Assembly: GCA_017408535.1 (NCBI GenBank)
Contig: JAFQUL010000088.1
Location: 1 to 7,031, forward strand
Direction of reading: 5' to 3'
Origin: Clostridia bacterium
Lineage (GTDB): Bacteria; Bacillota; Clostridia; Oscillospirales; CAG-272
DNA length: 7,031 nt
Shown in pieces: positions 1 to 6,320 of this stretch. Within the stretch, counting starts at the first letter, position 1, and each line of letters opens with the position of its first letter. A program made the position numbers and the translations under genes. The notes under the pieces were generated by a model. That model was given only the letters and a program-made list of their open reading frames with translations, did no database searches and had not been told where the DNA came from.

Positions 1-787
1 TACAACCCCGTGCCAATGCTGAAAATTCATTTTTGACCGCCCTGTCCTCAAGTGAGTGGAAGGTGATCACCGCTACAATACCGTCTTTGTCAAGAGCATT
101 TGTAGCCGCCCTTATTGCAGGGGCGATAATGTCAAGCTCTCTGTTCACCTCTATGCGTATTGCCTGAAAGACACGCTTTGCAGGGTGACCCTCATCATGG
201 CGGCGGGGATATGCGGCCGTGATGATCTCGGACAGTTGACCGGTCGTTTCAATAGGAGATACCTCACGGCTTTTAATGATAGCTGATACTATCTTCGGAG
301 TGTATCTTTCCTCGCCGTACTCATAAAAGATGCGTTTTAGCTCTTCCTCTGAATACTCATTTACCACACGGTATGCGGTAAGGCTGTCTTCACGGTTCAT
401 TCTCATATCAAGAGGGGCATCCTTCATATAGGAAAAGCCTCTGTCTGCGGTATCGATCTGATGAGACGATACCCCAAGGTCCATAAGAACACCGTTAACT
501 TTATCAATACCAAGTCCCTCGAGAATATCCGAGAGATTAAGAAAATTGTCATGTACAAGCGTTACTCTGTCTGAAAACGAAGCAAGACGCTCACCTGCCG
601 CCGCAATAGCGGCACTGTCACGGTCAATGGCTATAAGTCTGCCATTCTTCAGACGGGATGCTATCTCATAGGAGTGCCCGCCGCCGCCTGCGGTACAGTC
701 AACGTATATACCGTCAGGATCGATCCTGAGTGCATCTATACACTCATGGAGCATGACCGAAACGTGTGAAAAGGTGTTACTCCCCAT
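1..787 (-). CDS. rsmH: RsmH, 16S rRNA (cytosine(1402)-N(4))-methyltransferase, C-terminus cut by window edge
   Basis: RsmH (MraW) uses S-adenosylmethionine to N4-methylate C1402 of 16S rRNA in the small-subunit decoding centre; it acts in the cytoplasm. The frame stays open from an ATG at 785-787 to the left edge, giving 262 codons; the family is usually about 310 residues, so some 50 C-terminal residues lie outside. Visible family marks are the N-terminal FSHVSVMLHECIDAL, the SAM-binding loop DCTAGGGGHS (residues 30-39), AIDRD (53-57), LMDLGVSSHQ (101-110), DMRM (127-130), PAKRVFQAIRIEVNREL (202-218) and ITFHSLEDRAVK (241-252). Its ATG starts one base after the mraZ stop codon, so the two are cotranscribed and probably translationally coupled. 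Downstream (off the edge) ftsL and a penicillin-binding protein gene would be expected. The identification is firm from the motifs. Confidence 0.96.
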   Translation of the reverse strand, partial: MGSNTFSHVSVMLHECIDALRIDPDGIYVDCTAGGGGHSYEIASRLKNGRLIAIDRDSAAIAAAGERLASFSDRVTLVHDNFLNLSDILEGLGIDKVNGVLMDLGVSSHQIDTADRGFSYMKDAPLDMRMNREDSLTAYRVVNEYSEEELKRIFYEYGEERYTPKIVSAIIKSREVSPIETTGQLSEIITAAYPRRHDEGHPAKRVFQAIRIEVNRELDIIAPAIRAATNALDKDGIVAVITFHSLEDRAVKNEFSALARGC

Positions 788-788
788 A

Positions 789-1217
789 TCAGAATCCAAG
801 GCTCTTGAGCTTGTCAAGGATACTAGCAGAATTCATCTGACCCTTCTTCTCTGCCCAGTTAGCTTCTGACCATATTTCTGCATGGTTACCGGCACCTACA
901 ACAACTGCGTTCTTCTCTATTTCAGCAAACTCTCTGAGCTCCTGCGAGAGGATTATTCTTCCCTGCTTATCGGGCTGAACGTCAACTGCGTTCGAGAAGA
1001 GATAGAGGAGGATATCACGGGCTTCGATCTGAGGAAGCTCGTTTATCTTATCGGTAAGTTTATCCCACTCACTCATTGAGTAAACGGAAATACACTTATC
1101 AAAAAGCTGAGTAATGATAAAAGTATCACCGAGCTGATCTCTGTGCTTAACGGGAATGAACAATCTGTTCTTGTCATCAACGGTATGCGAATAATGACCA
1201 ACGAGAGTTGCCAGCAC
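789..1217 (-). CDS. mraZ: MraZ, dcw-operon transcriptional regulator
   Basis: MraZ is an AbrB-like DNA-binding protein that forms ring-shaped oligomers and controls its own division/cell-wall operon. I choose the GTG at 1215-1217 because an AGGTGA Shine-Dalgarno sits five bases before it and because the protein then begins MLATLVGHYSHTVDDKNRLF, close to the usual MraZ start; the length is 142 residues against about 143 for the family. A longer frame reaches back to an ATG at 1283, but it would run through the operator and begin almost at the predicted transcript start, so I reject it. Two DxxxR motifs typical of the two half-domains are present: D14-R18 (VDDKNRLFIP) and D83-R87 (DKQGRI). It is the first gene of the operon and is followed by rsmH after one base. 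Regulation is discussed under the promoter and the operator. Confidence 0.95.
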   Translation of the reverse strand: MLATLVGHYSHTVDDKNRLFIPVKHRDQLGDTFIITQLFDKCISVYSMSEWDKLTDKINELPQIEARDILLYLFSNAVDVQPDKQGRIILSQELREFAEIEKNAVVVGAGNHAEIWSEANWAEKKGQMNSASILDKLKSLGF

Positions 1218-1258
1218 AGAAATCACCTCACTTTCAGCCAATTTTAATGGGTTTTGGG

Positions 1259-1283
1259 TGCACTTTCCCCCAGATTTATCCAC
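1259..1283 (-). promoter_or_regulatory. Putative MraZ operator: three boxes at 10-bp spacing
   Basis: Read on the minus strand, GTGGA (1279-1283), CTGGG (1269-1273) and GTGCA (1259-1263) recur with exactly 10-bp spacing. This is the known layout of MraZ binding sites: several direct TGGG-type boxes, one helical turn apart, in front of mraZ. The first box matches well and the last is degenerate. The site lies just downstream of the predicted transcript start and about 40 bases before the GTG start, where a bound MraZ ring would hinder transcription. Assignment rests on spacing, sequence and position. Confidence 0.7.
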
Positions 1284-1291
1284 GTAACATA

Positions 1292-1320
1292 ATTATAATG
1301 CATTTTTTATAAAAAATCAA
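1292..1320 (-). promoter_or_regulatory. Promoter of the mraZ-rsmH operon
   Basis: On the minus strand a -35 element TTGATT (1315-1320) is followed after 17 bp by a consensus -10 TATAAT (1292-1297). This predicts a transcript start near 1285, about 70 bases before the chosen mraZ GTG. Upstream, 1321-1390 is extremely AT-rich with phased A and T runs, which could act as an UP element or a curved region. It is a sigma-A (vegetative) type promoter, as expected for a division operon. Confidence 0.8.
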
Positions 1321-1750
1321 TAGGCAAATATATATTTCTAAAAAGTTTTTTTACATTTTTTTGTATTTTTATTCAAAAAAATTCCAGAATAAGTTAATAG
1401 TGACATTTTATTACAGCTTAAAAAAGCATACCAACTATAAATGAATGACAGGAGTGGGTTTGTGATCTTCGCTTCTAAATATTCAAGTAATAATTAACTA
1501 TCTGAAAAGCAAAAAGAGAGGACGTTGTCCTCTCTCTGATCTGCCGGGTTACTTTTTCTCTTTAGTGGATCTGATACAGTAATAAAATACGTAGCTATAA
1601 CTTAAATATGTACATTTAAGCAGCACTCTGTAATGCAAGCAGCTTCCCGTAATATTCCGTATTGCGAGCTTTTAGTGAATCAATGTGCTTATATAAAGAC
1701 TGCGTATTTGATATACGTTATAGAGAACAAACAAGGAAGCACACAGCACA
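1321..1750. other. Gene-free region between the mraZ promoter and the repeat modules
   Basis: No gene can be supported here. The left part (to about 1400) is the AT-rich upstream region of the mraZ promoter. The rest holds a minus-strand terminator-like hairpin (1515-1535) and an AT-rich inverted repeat filling 1601-1620 (CTTAAAT, six bases, ATTTAAG). Short open frames occur on both strands but none has a convincing start, length or family resemblance. The stretch 1616-1717 on the minus strand reads open for 34 codons including the stop and could be the tail of a decayed gene, but that length is expected by chance. Confidence 0.5.
1515..1535 (-). terminator. Orphan intrinsic terminator, minus strand
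   Basis: A perfect 9-bp stem (AGAGAGGAC with GTCCTCTCT, three-base loop) is followed on the minus strand by TTTTTGCTTTT. The plus-strand side lacks a T run, so it works for leftward transcripts only. No recognisable gene lies immediately upstream: the nearest leftward operon already has its own terminator at 2345-2380. It may belong to a lost gene or an unrecognised small RNA, or act as a second barrier insulating the mraZ promoter from readthrough. Confidence 0.65.
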
Positions 1751-1752
1751 CC

Positions 1753-2126
1753 TGTAAGGCCCTGCATCCCCGAAGGTCCGTAGGTTCTACGAGGTAAAAT
1801 ACAAAATTAGACCTTAAACAACTTGCGGGAGGATGATATCCTCCCCTACGGATCAAAATACAGAATCAACCCCCGAGCAACCTGCGGACGTGCAATGCAC
1901 GCCCCTACCCGAATATCATCGCATTTTGAAAATATATATCAACCTTGTAGGGGCCGACGCCCCGGCGGCCCGTAGGTTCTACGAGGCGAAATATAAAATA
2001 AAATCCTAACAACCTACGGCGGGAGCAAGCCCCAGCCCTACAATGTTTCATATCATTTTTGAAGATATACATATATCTGTAGGGGCGTGCATTGCACGTC
2101 CGCGGGCGAACGCAGTTCACCCTTAC
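1753..2126. repeat. Seven hairpin modules with variable palindromic cores
   Basis: Seven copies of a module begin with GTAGGG and end in CCGC or CCCG, read on one strand or the other: 1753-1784 (+, decayed), 1825-1849 (-), 1884-1908 (-), 1947-1975 (+), 2014-2042 (-), 2079-2103 (+) and 2101-2126 (-). Between these constant ends lies a short palindrome whose sequence differs from copy to copy but mostly still pairs: GGGAGGAT with ATCCTCCC, CGTGC with GCACG, GGGCCGACG with CGGCGGCCC (one mismatch), GGGCGAAC with GTTCACCC (one mismatch). Two copies of a +/- pair share an AT-rich linker and an exact 17-bp block, CCGTAGGTTCTACGAGG (1778-1794 and 1970-1986). I recognise the general look from repeats scattered in related gut anaerobes; no function is known to me. 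Confidence 0.8.
1945..2043. repeat. MITE-like 99-bp composite with 8-bp terminal inverted repeats
   Basis: This part of the array is bounded by TTGTAGGG (1945-1952) and its exact reverse complement CCCTACAA (2036-2043). Inside are a plus-oriented module, the shared AT-rich linker and a minus-oriented module. A diverged copy of the same arrangement occupies 1753-1849. There is no reading frame for a transposase and I see no clear target-site duplication at the edges, so calling it mobile is inference only. Confidence 0.55.
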
Positions 2127-2141
2127 GGGTTTGCGAAAATC

Positions 2142-2310
2142 TCGCCCGTGTCTTTCTGAGCGGAGCGTAGCGGAGTCGAACTTTTCCGTCCGAGATCCGG
2201 GGCGGTACCTTGTACCGTTTGATCCTCCATTTCGGCTACGCTCAGGATGACACGGACGGAAAAGCACCGAGCAAAGCGAAGGTGGAATCTCGGGAGTACT
2301 CCGATAAAGA
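2142..2310. repeat. Second repeat block with inverted copies of a GAGCG-type motif
   Basis: Three related copies of a motif close to CTGAGCGnAGCGnAG are found: 2157-2176 (+), about 2225-2246 (-) and about 2268-2285 (+). An exact 12-bp inverted pair, CTTTTCCGTCCG at 2181-2192 and its complement at 2253-2264, flanks a small hairpin (CGGTAC, CTT, GTACCG at 2203-2217). A perfect 10-bp palindrome GGAGTACTCC lies at 2293-2302. GTGTC or its complement GACAC recurs beside the copies. The block is structured and non-coding; long frames crossing it are by-products of its GC-rich repeats. Confidence 0.65.
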
Positions 2311-2344
2311 TGACACGCAGGGGCGACACCTATCGAGAATAAAC

Positions 2345-2380
2345 AAAAGGAGTACGGACATTTTAGTTCGTACTCCTTTT
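2345..2380. terminator. Strong bidirectional intrinsic terminator at the end of the moxR operon
   Basis: A 15-bp stem (including one G-U pair) pairs AAAAGGAGTACGGAC (2345-2359) with GTTCGTACTCCTTTT (2366-2380) around a six-base loop. T-rich tails follow on both strands: TTTTTAC on the plus side and TTTTGTTTATT on the minus side. It lies about 60 bases after the stop codon of the last gene of the operon and is its natural 3' end. A smaller hairpin (ATACCTT with AAGGTAT, 2384-2404) sits between stop codon and terminator. Confidence 0.9.
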
Positions 2381-2439
2381 TACATACCTTTCTATGCAAG
2401 GTATAGTCGTTACGTCTTATATGTGTACTGCCGCGGCGG

Positions 2440-3852
2440 TCAGCTGAGCTTTCTCTCAAGATCACGGCAGATCTCCCCGAGAGCCGCTGTTATCTCGGAG
2501 TCTGTGAGGGTATGGCAGGCATAAAACAGCTTTTCGTGCTTTTTGGTAATAAGCTCGATATCAAAGGACACGTCGTAATCGGTCAGCTTCTTCTCGGTCT
2601 CTCTGGGAGTGTCCGTCTTTTTCGTCAGATTGCGGTCGTTATATATCGATCTCAGTGCGCTGTAGGCATAGGATATCTGCTTATCCGCTGTTTCAAGCTT
2701 TGAGAACACACGGTAGAAGTCCTTGTAGGTCTTCGGCGGCTTCACCGTAGGATCATACTCCGCGATCACGGCATCCTGGAGAGCGGTCTCCTCATCCTTG
2801 TAGAACACGGTCTCGTTTATCATAACACCGTGACGGTTGCGGCCGAAATACCACATAAAATAGTCGGCAATGGCACGGAAGAAATCCTTTATACCCTCGA
2901 TAATACCGAAGTTCGGAACGGTCTTTTTGATACCGAAAAATATTATCGTACCGAGGCAAATAATGCAGAACAGAGCAAAAAACGTACCAACGAGAGGAGA
3001 TCCGCCCAGGACCGCCTCATCAAATGCTCCGGCTCTGCCCGCAGTGTCAAAATCGCTGAAGGCATCGTCTCTGCCCTCCTCTGTGCTCGGTGCCAGGATC
3101 TGCTGAGCGATAAGGAAGATGGGTATCTTCACCGCCACCGTCAGACCCACAACGACTATAGCCACCAGTAAGAAGATCGGGAAAACTATACCGCCCATAG
3201 CCACCGACAGCCCCATATTATACCCCCGCTGTGCGGAAGTGATGTCAGACACCGAGTCAAAAACGTTACGGCTGATACAGTACTGGTTGAGTATAACCGC
3301 AGAGGCAAAGAAATACACCGCCGCCACAGATATCATAAGGATCTCATCACCGAGGAAGATATATTCTCCAAGGAACAGCGGAACGGCTATAGTAACGGTA
3401 TTCTGATTAATAAGTCTTGCCACCGGAAGAAAGAAGGTCACCGCCCCCATAACGATTATCACGAAAAGCATAGCGGCACCGAGATAGGGCAGAAATGACT
3501 TCTGATCGTATCTGCCGCCCAAAAGCTCTGCATAATCAAAGAGCAGGCGGTCAAAAACCCTGACCGACAGTATAGCTATGATAGCCGCGGCGGCCGCAGG
3601 CACGGTCACCATTCCGAAATGGAAGGTCTTCTCCACCGAATCGGCAGGAGGTCTCTTGTAGCGGACGGCAAGGGCAAAGAGGGCAGACATACAGTACCCT
3701 ACGGCAATAGCGGCATAGATGATACCGAGGAGAGTCAGCTTAAAGAAGAAATCGCCGTATCCGCCGAGAAAAAGGCTCACCAGCGGCAAGAAGAACACTC
3801 CGATACCGATAACTGCAATGAGCTTATATATTGCACCGAACAGCTTTTTCAC
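2440..3852 (-). CDS. Multi-pass membrane protein, third gene of the MoxR/DUF58 operon
   Basis: I do not recognise a named family over the full 470 residues. The start is a GTG (3850-3852) preceded by AAAGGAGT at 3861-3868. Hydrophobic segments lie near residues 9-30, 38-64, 79-98, 120-145, 152-167, 170-190, 214-250 (perhaps two) and 286-308, so about seven to nine membrane spans are likely. An acidic, hydrophilic loop (about 255-285) precedes the last span. Residues 310-470 form a soluble, charged domain. Its end (DTPRE at 414-418, then two predicted helices) is reminiscent of the C-terminal DUF4129 region found in partners of MoxR and DUF58, but the likeness is weak. The usual transglutaminase Cys-His-Asp set is not visible. 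It follows the DUF58 gene by 32 bases and precedes the terminator. The role is probably as membrane partner of the MoxR/DUF58 pair. Confidence 0.85.
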   Translation of the reverse strand: MKKLFGAIYKLIAVIGIGVFFLPLVSLFLGGYGDFFFKLTLLGIIYAAIAVGYCMSALFALAVRYKRPPADSVEKTFHFGMVTVPAAAAAIIAILSVRVFDRLLFDYAELLGGRYDQKSFLPYLGAAMLFVIIVMGAVTFFLPVARLINQNTVTIAVPLFLGEYIFLGDEILMISVAAVYFFASAVILNQYCISRNVFDSVSDITSAQRGYNMGLSVAMGGIVFPIFLLVAIVVVGLTVAVKIPIFLIAQQILAPSTEEGRDDAFSDFDTAGRAGAFDEAVLGGSPLVGTFFALFCIICLGTIIFFGIKKTVPNFGIIEGIKDFFRAIADYFMWYFGRNRHGVMINETVFYKDEETALQDAVIAEYDPTVKPPKTYKDFYRVFSKLETADKQISYAYSALRSIYNDRNLTKKTDTPRETEKKLTDYDVSFDIELITKKHEKLFYACHTLTDSEITAALGEICRDLERKLS

Positions 3853-3884
3853 AGTCTGTCACTCCTTTCCCGAAAATTTGCAGA

Positions 3885-5078
3885 TCAAAAATCAGTTGCG
3901 AAATAAACGTCGCACTCGTCCGTGTTATAGGTAGAGTTACCGAAGGTAGCGGTAACGTAAAATACAGTTTCAGTTCCCTTTGCCTTCATCACGCGGTAGA
4001 AGTTAAGCATTCTCTCGTCAATGAAGGGAGTGACCACCACCAGACCGCCGCCCTCACAGTAGTGATTGGCATACTCGGTTATGTGGTCAAGCACCTTATC
4101 GTATGAAACGGTAAGGGTAAGATCTATCCCCGCCAGCATTCTCTGAGCGTCCAGCAGGTCTCCCCTGCCCTCGTACTCACGGGAAAAGAACAGCGTCTCG
4201 CCGATACCCTCAACATCCGCCGCACCGACCCCGCCGTCACAGACAGGAGGCGGACAGTTTGAAATAAGCCGCAGAGGAATACCCTCCGGCAGAACTCTCT
4301 CAAAGATGGAGGAGCACACCGTAATGCATCTCTCAAGGCTGAGAGGATCGCAGAGATTCTCCGGATCACGCTCGATCTCACGGGTATTCATATTGAGGAA
4401 AATATTGAAGCTGCGCTTTTTGGTAAACTCCTCAATGTTGACCAGCAGCTTGCCGTGTGAGGCACTGAGCTTCCAGTTTACCTTTCTCATAGGGTCGCCT
4501 GCGCTGTAATCACGCACACCCGCCCTGAGATAAGGCTCTGACAGCAGACGTCTGTTTGACAGGATATCACCGTTCTCAAGATTTGATGAGATGAACTTCT
4601 CAGCAAGGTCAACGGTAGACGGAAGGACGGTTAAGACGTTGCCGTCATCTGCGGTCAGTATCTTTGATACCGCTTTCATACCGAACACGTCACCTGAGAC
4701 CAGAGTGGCACTGCCGACCTTGTATACTCCCCGCTTCAGACAGGAGATACGCCATCTGCGGCGGATCTTTCTCTTTCCTCTGATGACGAACACGCTCTGC
4801 ACGTTCTGCATAAGATCGTCCTTTATCTCGCCGTTCTTTCTCTCGGTGAGACGGAACTTAAGCCCCCGGGGAAGCTCGGTATTGACCTTCATATACGGGA
4901 TGGGAAGCCGTCTTTCGCTCGTGAGCTCCTCGTACATATACACGTCGTCTCCTGAGTACACCTCACGGGTCTCAAGCTCAGCACCGTATTCAAGATGAGC
5001 AAAAACGTCAGAGAAAAACAGTATCCTCTGAATATAATATGCCGCCACCATGGCAATGAGAAATGCGATAAAAAACAT
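3885..5078 (-). CDS. DUF58 domain protein, partner of MoxR ATPase
   Basis: The protein has 397 residues. It opens with one hydrophobic segment (about 2-22), so it is probably membrane-anchored with the bulk on one side; many family members have two such segments. The hallmark DUF58 signature is clear at residues 184-218: LRAGVRDYSAGDPMRKVNWK followed by SASHGKLLVNIEEF, matching the family pattern of Y-x-x-GD-x-x-R-x-(I/V)-NWK-x-SA. The region before it (about 30-150) is beta-rich, and the part after it should adopt a von Willebrand A-like fold, based on the family rather than on a visible MIDAS motif. ATG 5076-5078 has an AAGGAGG Shine-Dalgarno at 5085-5091. The moxR stop lies 39 bases upstream. 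DUF58 proteins nearly always accompany MoxR ATPases and are thought to be their clients or adaptors; the biochemical role here is not known. Confidence 0.92.
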   Translation of the reverse strand: MFFIAFLIAMVAAYYIQRILFFSDVFAHLEYGAELETREVYSGDDVYMYEELTSERRLPIPYMKVNTELPRGLKFRLTERKNGEIKDDLMQNVQSVFVIRGKRKIRRRWRISCLKRGVYKVGSATLVSGDVFGMKAVSKILTADDGNVLTVLPSTVDLAEKFISSNLENGDILSNRRLLSEPYLRAGVRDYSAGDPMRKVNWKLSASHGKLLVNIEEFTKKRSFNIFLNMNTREIERDPENLCDPLSLERCITVCSSIFERVLPEGIPLRLISNCPPPVCDGGVGAADVEGIGETLFFSREYEGRGDLLDAQRMLAGIDLTLTVSYDKVLDHITEYANHYCEGGGLVVVTPFIDERMLNFYRVMKAKGTETVFYVTATFGNSTYNTDECDVYFATDF

Positions 5079-5117
5079 ACTTCCCCTCCTTTCTCCGGGT
5101 ATTTACAAGAATACGCC

Positions 5118-6062
5118 TTATACCGGTACTGCTACTGTATCAAGGATGTAATCAACGAGGTTTTCGTTTGACTGATCTATTCTTACAGTACTGTTTGATC
5201 TGGTTATCAATCTGTGGGAAAGAACGGGACGGGCAACAGCCTTTACGTCGTCGGGAATAACGTAATCCCTGCCCTCAAGACCTGCCCAGCTCTGAGCCGC
5301 GCGCATAAGGGCAAGGCTGCCTCTGGGGCTGATACCAACCGCAATGCGGTCCATCTTTCTTGACTGCTCTGCGATAAGAACGATATATTTTCTGATATTG
5401 TCGCCGACGGTTATCTTTTTCACTGCCTCAGCGGCGGCAACGATGTGGTTCTTGGTGCAGATGGGAGAAATAAGCTCAAGGGGAACTGCATCTCTCTGAG
5501 AATCCAGCATAGCCATCTCGCTTTCAAAGTCGGGGTAGCCGAGAGACATCTTCATCAAAAATCTGTCGGTCTGTGCCTCGGGAAGCGGGAAGGTACCGTA
5601 GGACTCAATTGGGTTCTGAGTGGCGATAACGAAGAAGGGTGCCTCAAGCTCGTAGGTCACACCGTCAACGGTAGCCTGGCGCTCAGCCATACACTCAAGA
5701 AGTGCGGACTGAGTTCTGGGGGTAGTACGGTTTATCTCATCGGCGATAACGATGTTTGAGAAAACCGGGCCGCGGCGGAAGATAAACTCGCTCTCCTTCT
5801 GGCTGAAGAAGTTGATACCGGTTATATCCGAGGGAAGAATGTCCGGGGTGAACTGTATTCTCTTGCAGTCAGCGGAAATAGATCTTGCCAGCGCACGGGC
5901 AAGAGTGGTCTTACCTGTTCCGGGGATGTCGTCAAGAAGTATATGTCCCTCAGAGAAAAGTGCCGCGATAATAAGCTTGATCTGCCCTTCCTTGCCGAGA
6001 ATGACCTTGCCGATATTATCAGAGAGGGCTTTCCCGAGAGCGGATATTTTTTCACCGTACAT
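5118..6062 (-). CDS. MoxR family AAA+ ATPase
   Basis: A 314-residue AAA+ ATPase of the MoxR group, regarded as chaperones that help mature or activate partner complexes. Counting from the ATG at 6060-6062: Walker A DIPGTGKT (45-52), Walker B with IVIADEINR (104-112), sensor 1 VIATQNP (145-151), a TDRF arginine-finger segment (165-168) and sensor 2 GISPRGSL (243-250), followed by the small lid domain. The frame extends upstream to a TTG at 6119, but that codon touches the -10 box (6120-6125) and lies before the predicted transcript start near 6113, so it cannot be used. The ATG at 6062 has AAGGA at 6074-6078 (11-base spacing, somewhat long), and the resulting length is typical of the family. 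It leads a three-gene operon with DUF58 and a membrane protein. All key ATPase residues are intact. Confidence 0.94.
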   Translation of the reverse strand: MYGEKISALGKALSDNIGKVILGKEGQIKLIIAALFSEGHILLDDIPGTGKTTLARALARSISADCKRIQFTPDILPSDITGINFFSQKESEFIFRRGPVFSNIVIADEINRTTPRTQSALLECMAERQATVDGVTYELEAPFFVIATQNPIESYGTFPLPEAQTDRFLMKMSLGYPDFESEMAMLDSQRDAVPLELISPICTKNHIVAAAEAVKKITVGDNIRKYIVLIAEQSRKMDRIAVGISPRGSLALMRAAQSWAGLEGRDYVIPDDVKAVARPVLSHRLITRSNSTVRIDQSNENLVDYILDTVAVPV

Positions 6063-6119
6063 ATATAGTACCGTCCTTACTCTTTCATTATAATTATGGT
6101 GTATAGTATTACTGAACAA

Positions 6120-6148
6120 ATTATATCACACGGTCAAGTGATTGTCAA
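6120..6148 (-). promoter_or_regulatory. Full-consensus promoter of the moxR operon
   Basis: The minus strand carries TTGACA (6143-6148), a 17-bp spacer, and TATAAT (6120-6125) preceded by TG with one base between (extended -10). Every key position matches consensus, predicting strong sigma-A transcription starting near 6113, about 50 bases before the moxR ATG. A perfect 10-bp palindrome TATCGCGATA (6154-6163) lies five bases upstream of the -35 box and could be an operator. Confidence 0.88.
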
Positions 6149-6153
6149 ACATC

Positions 6154-6163
6154 TATCGCGATA
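6154..6163. promoter_or_regulatory. Palindrome beside the moxR -35 box, candidate operator
   Basis: TATCGCGATA is a perfect 10-bp palindrome five bases upstream of the moxR -35 box, in the 200-bp divergent space shared with the DUF559 gene. A position directly next to the -35 box suits an activator or repressor site. No known regulator motif is claimed and a chance occurrence is possible. Confidence 0.3.
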
Positions 6164-6254
6164 ATCTTATCAATCTGCCTTTTGCACATAGCCTATATCT
6201 CTTTTTTGTGCAATTTTTCTGAGGATATTATACAAGAGCTAAAGAAAGCAGAAA

Positions 6255-6283
6255 TTGACTTCTCCCGGGGAATATGCTATATT
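6255..6283 (+). promoter_or_regulatory. Promoter of the DUF559 gene
   Basis: TTGACT (6255-6260), a 17-bp spacer and TATATT (6278-6283) preceded by an extended -10 TG (TGC) form a good sigma-A promoter. The predicted start near 6290 gives a short leader of about 30 bases before the ATG at 6321. A weaker second pair, TTGTGC (6206-6211) and TATACA (6229-6234), also 17 bp apart, lies upstream. Confidence 0.75.
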
Positions 6284-6320
6284 GATAGTATAGGCCATAT
6301 TAAAGAAAGGCAAAAATCAA

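Noticed and set aside
1218..1283. 22-residue N-terminal extension of MraZ from an ATG at 1283
   Set aside because: It lacks a ribosome binding site with room in the transcript, covers the operator, and does not resemble any MraZ N-terminus.
1441..1497. 18-residue plus-strand ORF beginning ATGAATGACAGG
   Set aside because: Too short, no proper Shine-Dalgarno before the ATG, no plus-strand terminator or promoter support.
1616..1717. 34-codon open tail on the minus strand, possible gene remnant
   Set aside because: No start codon signal, no recognised family, and the length is within chance; mentioned only because a terminator follows.
1753..2126. CRISPR array
   Set aside because: Modules alternate in orientation, the spacing is irregular, the variable parts are self-palindromes rather than unique spacers, and no cas gene is present.
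1905..2465. 186-codon minus-strand open frame
   Set aside because: It spans both repeat families and the operon terminator and overlaps the end of the membrane-protein gene; the composition is Arg/Cys-rich with no domain, as expected for GC-rich palindromes.
2210..2524. 104-codon plus-strand open frame
   Set aside because: It crosses the repeat block and the terminator and runs antisense into the membrane-protein gene; no start signal or family.
6063..6119. TTG-initiated 19-residue extension of MoxR
   Set aside because: The TTG abuts the TATAAT box and lies before the predicted transcript start; the ATG at 6062 gives a normal family length.
6182..6218. Weak terminator (TTGCACA / TGTGCAA then T run)
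   Set aside because: Only seven pairs with an 18-base loop and no plus-strand gene upstream to terminate.
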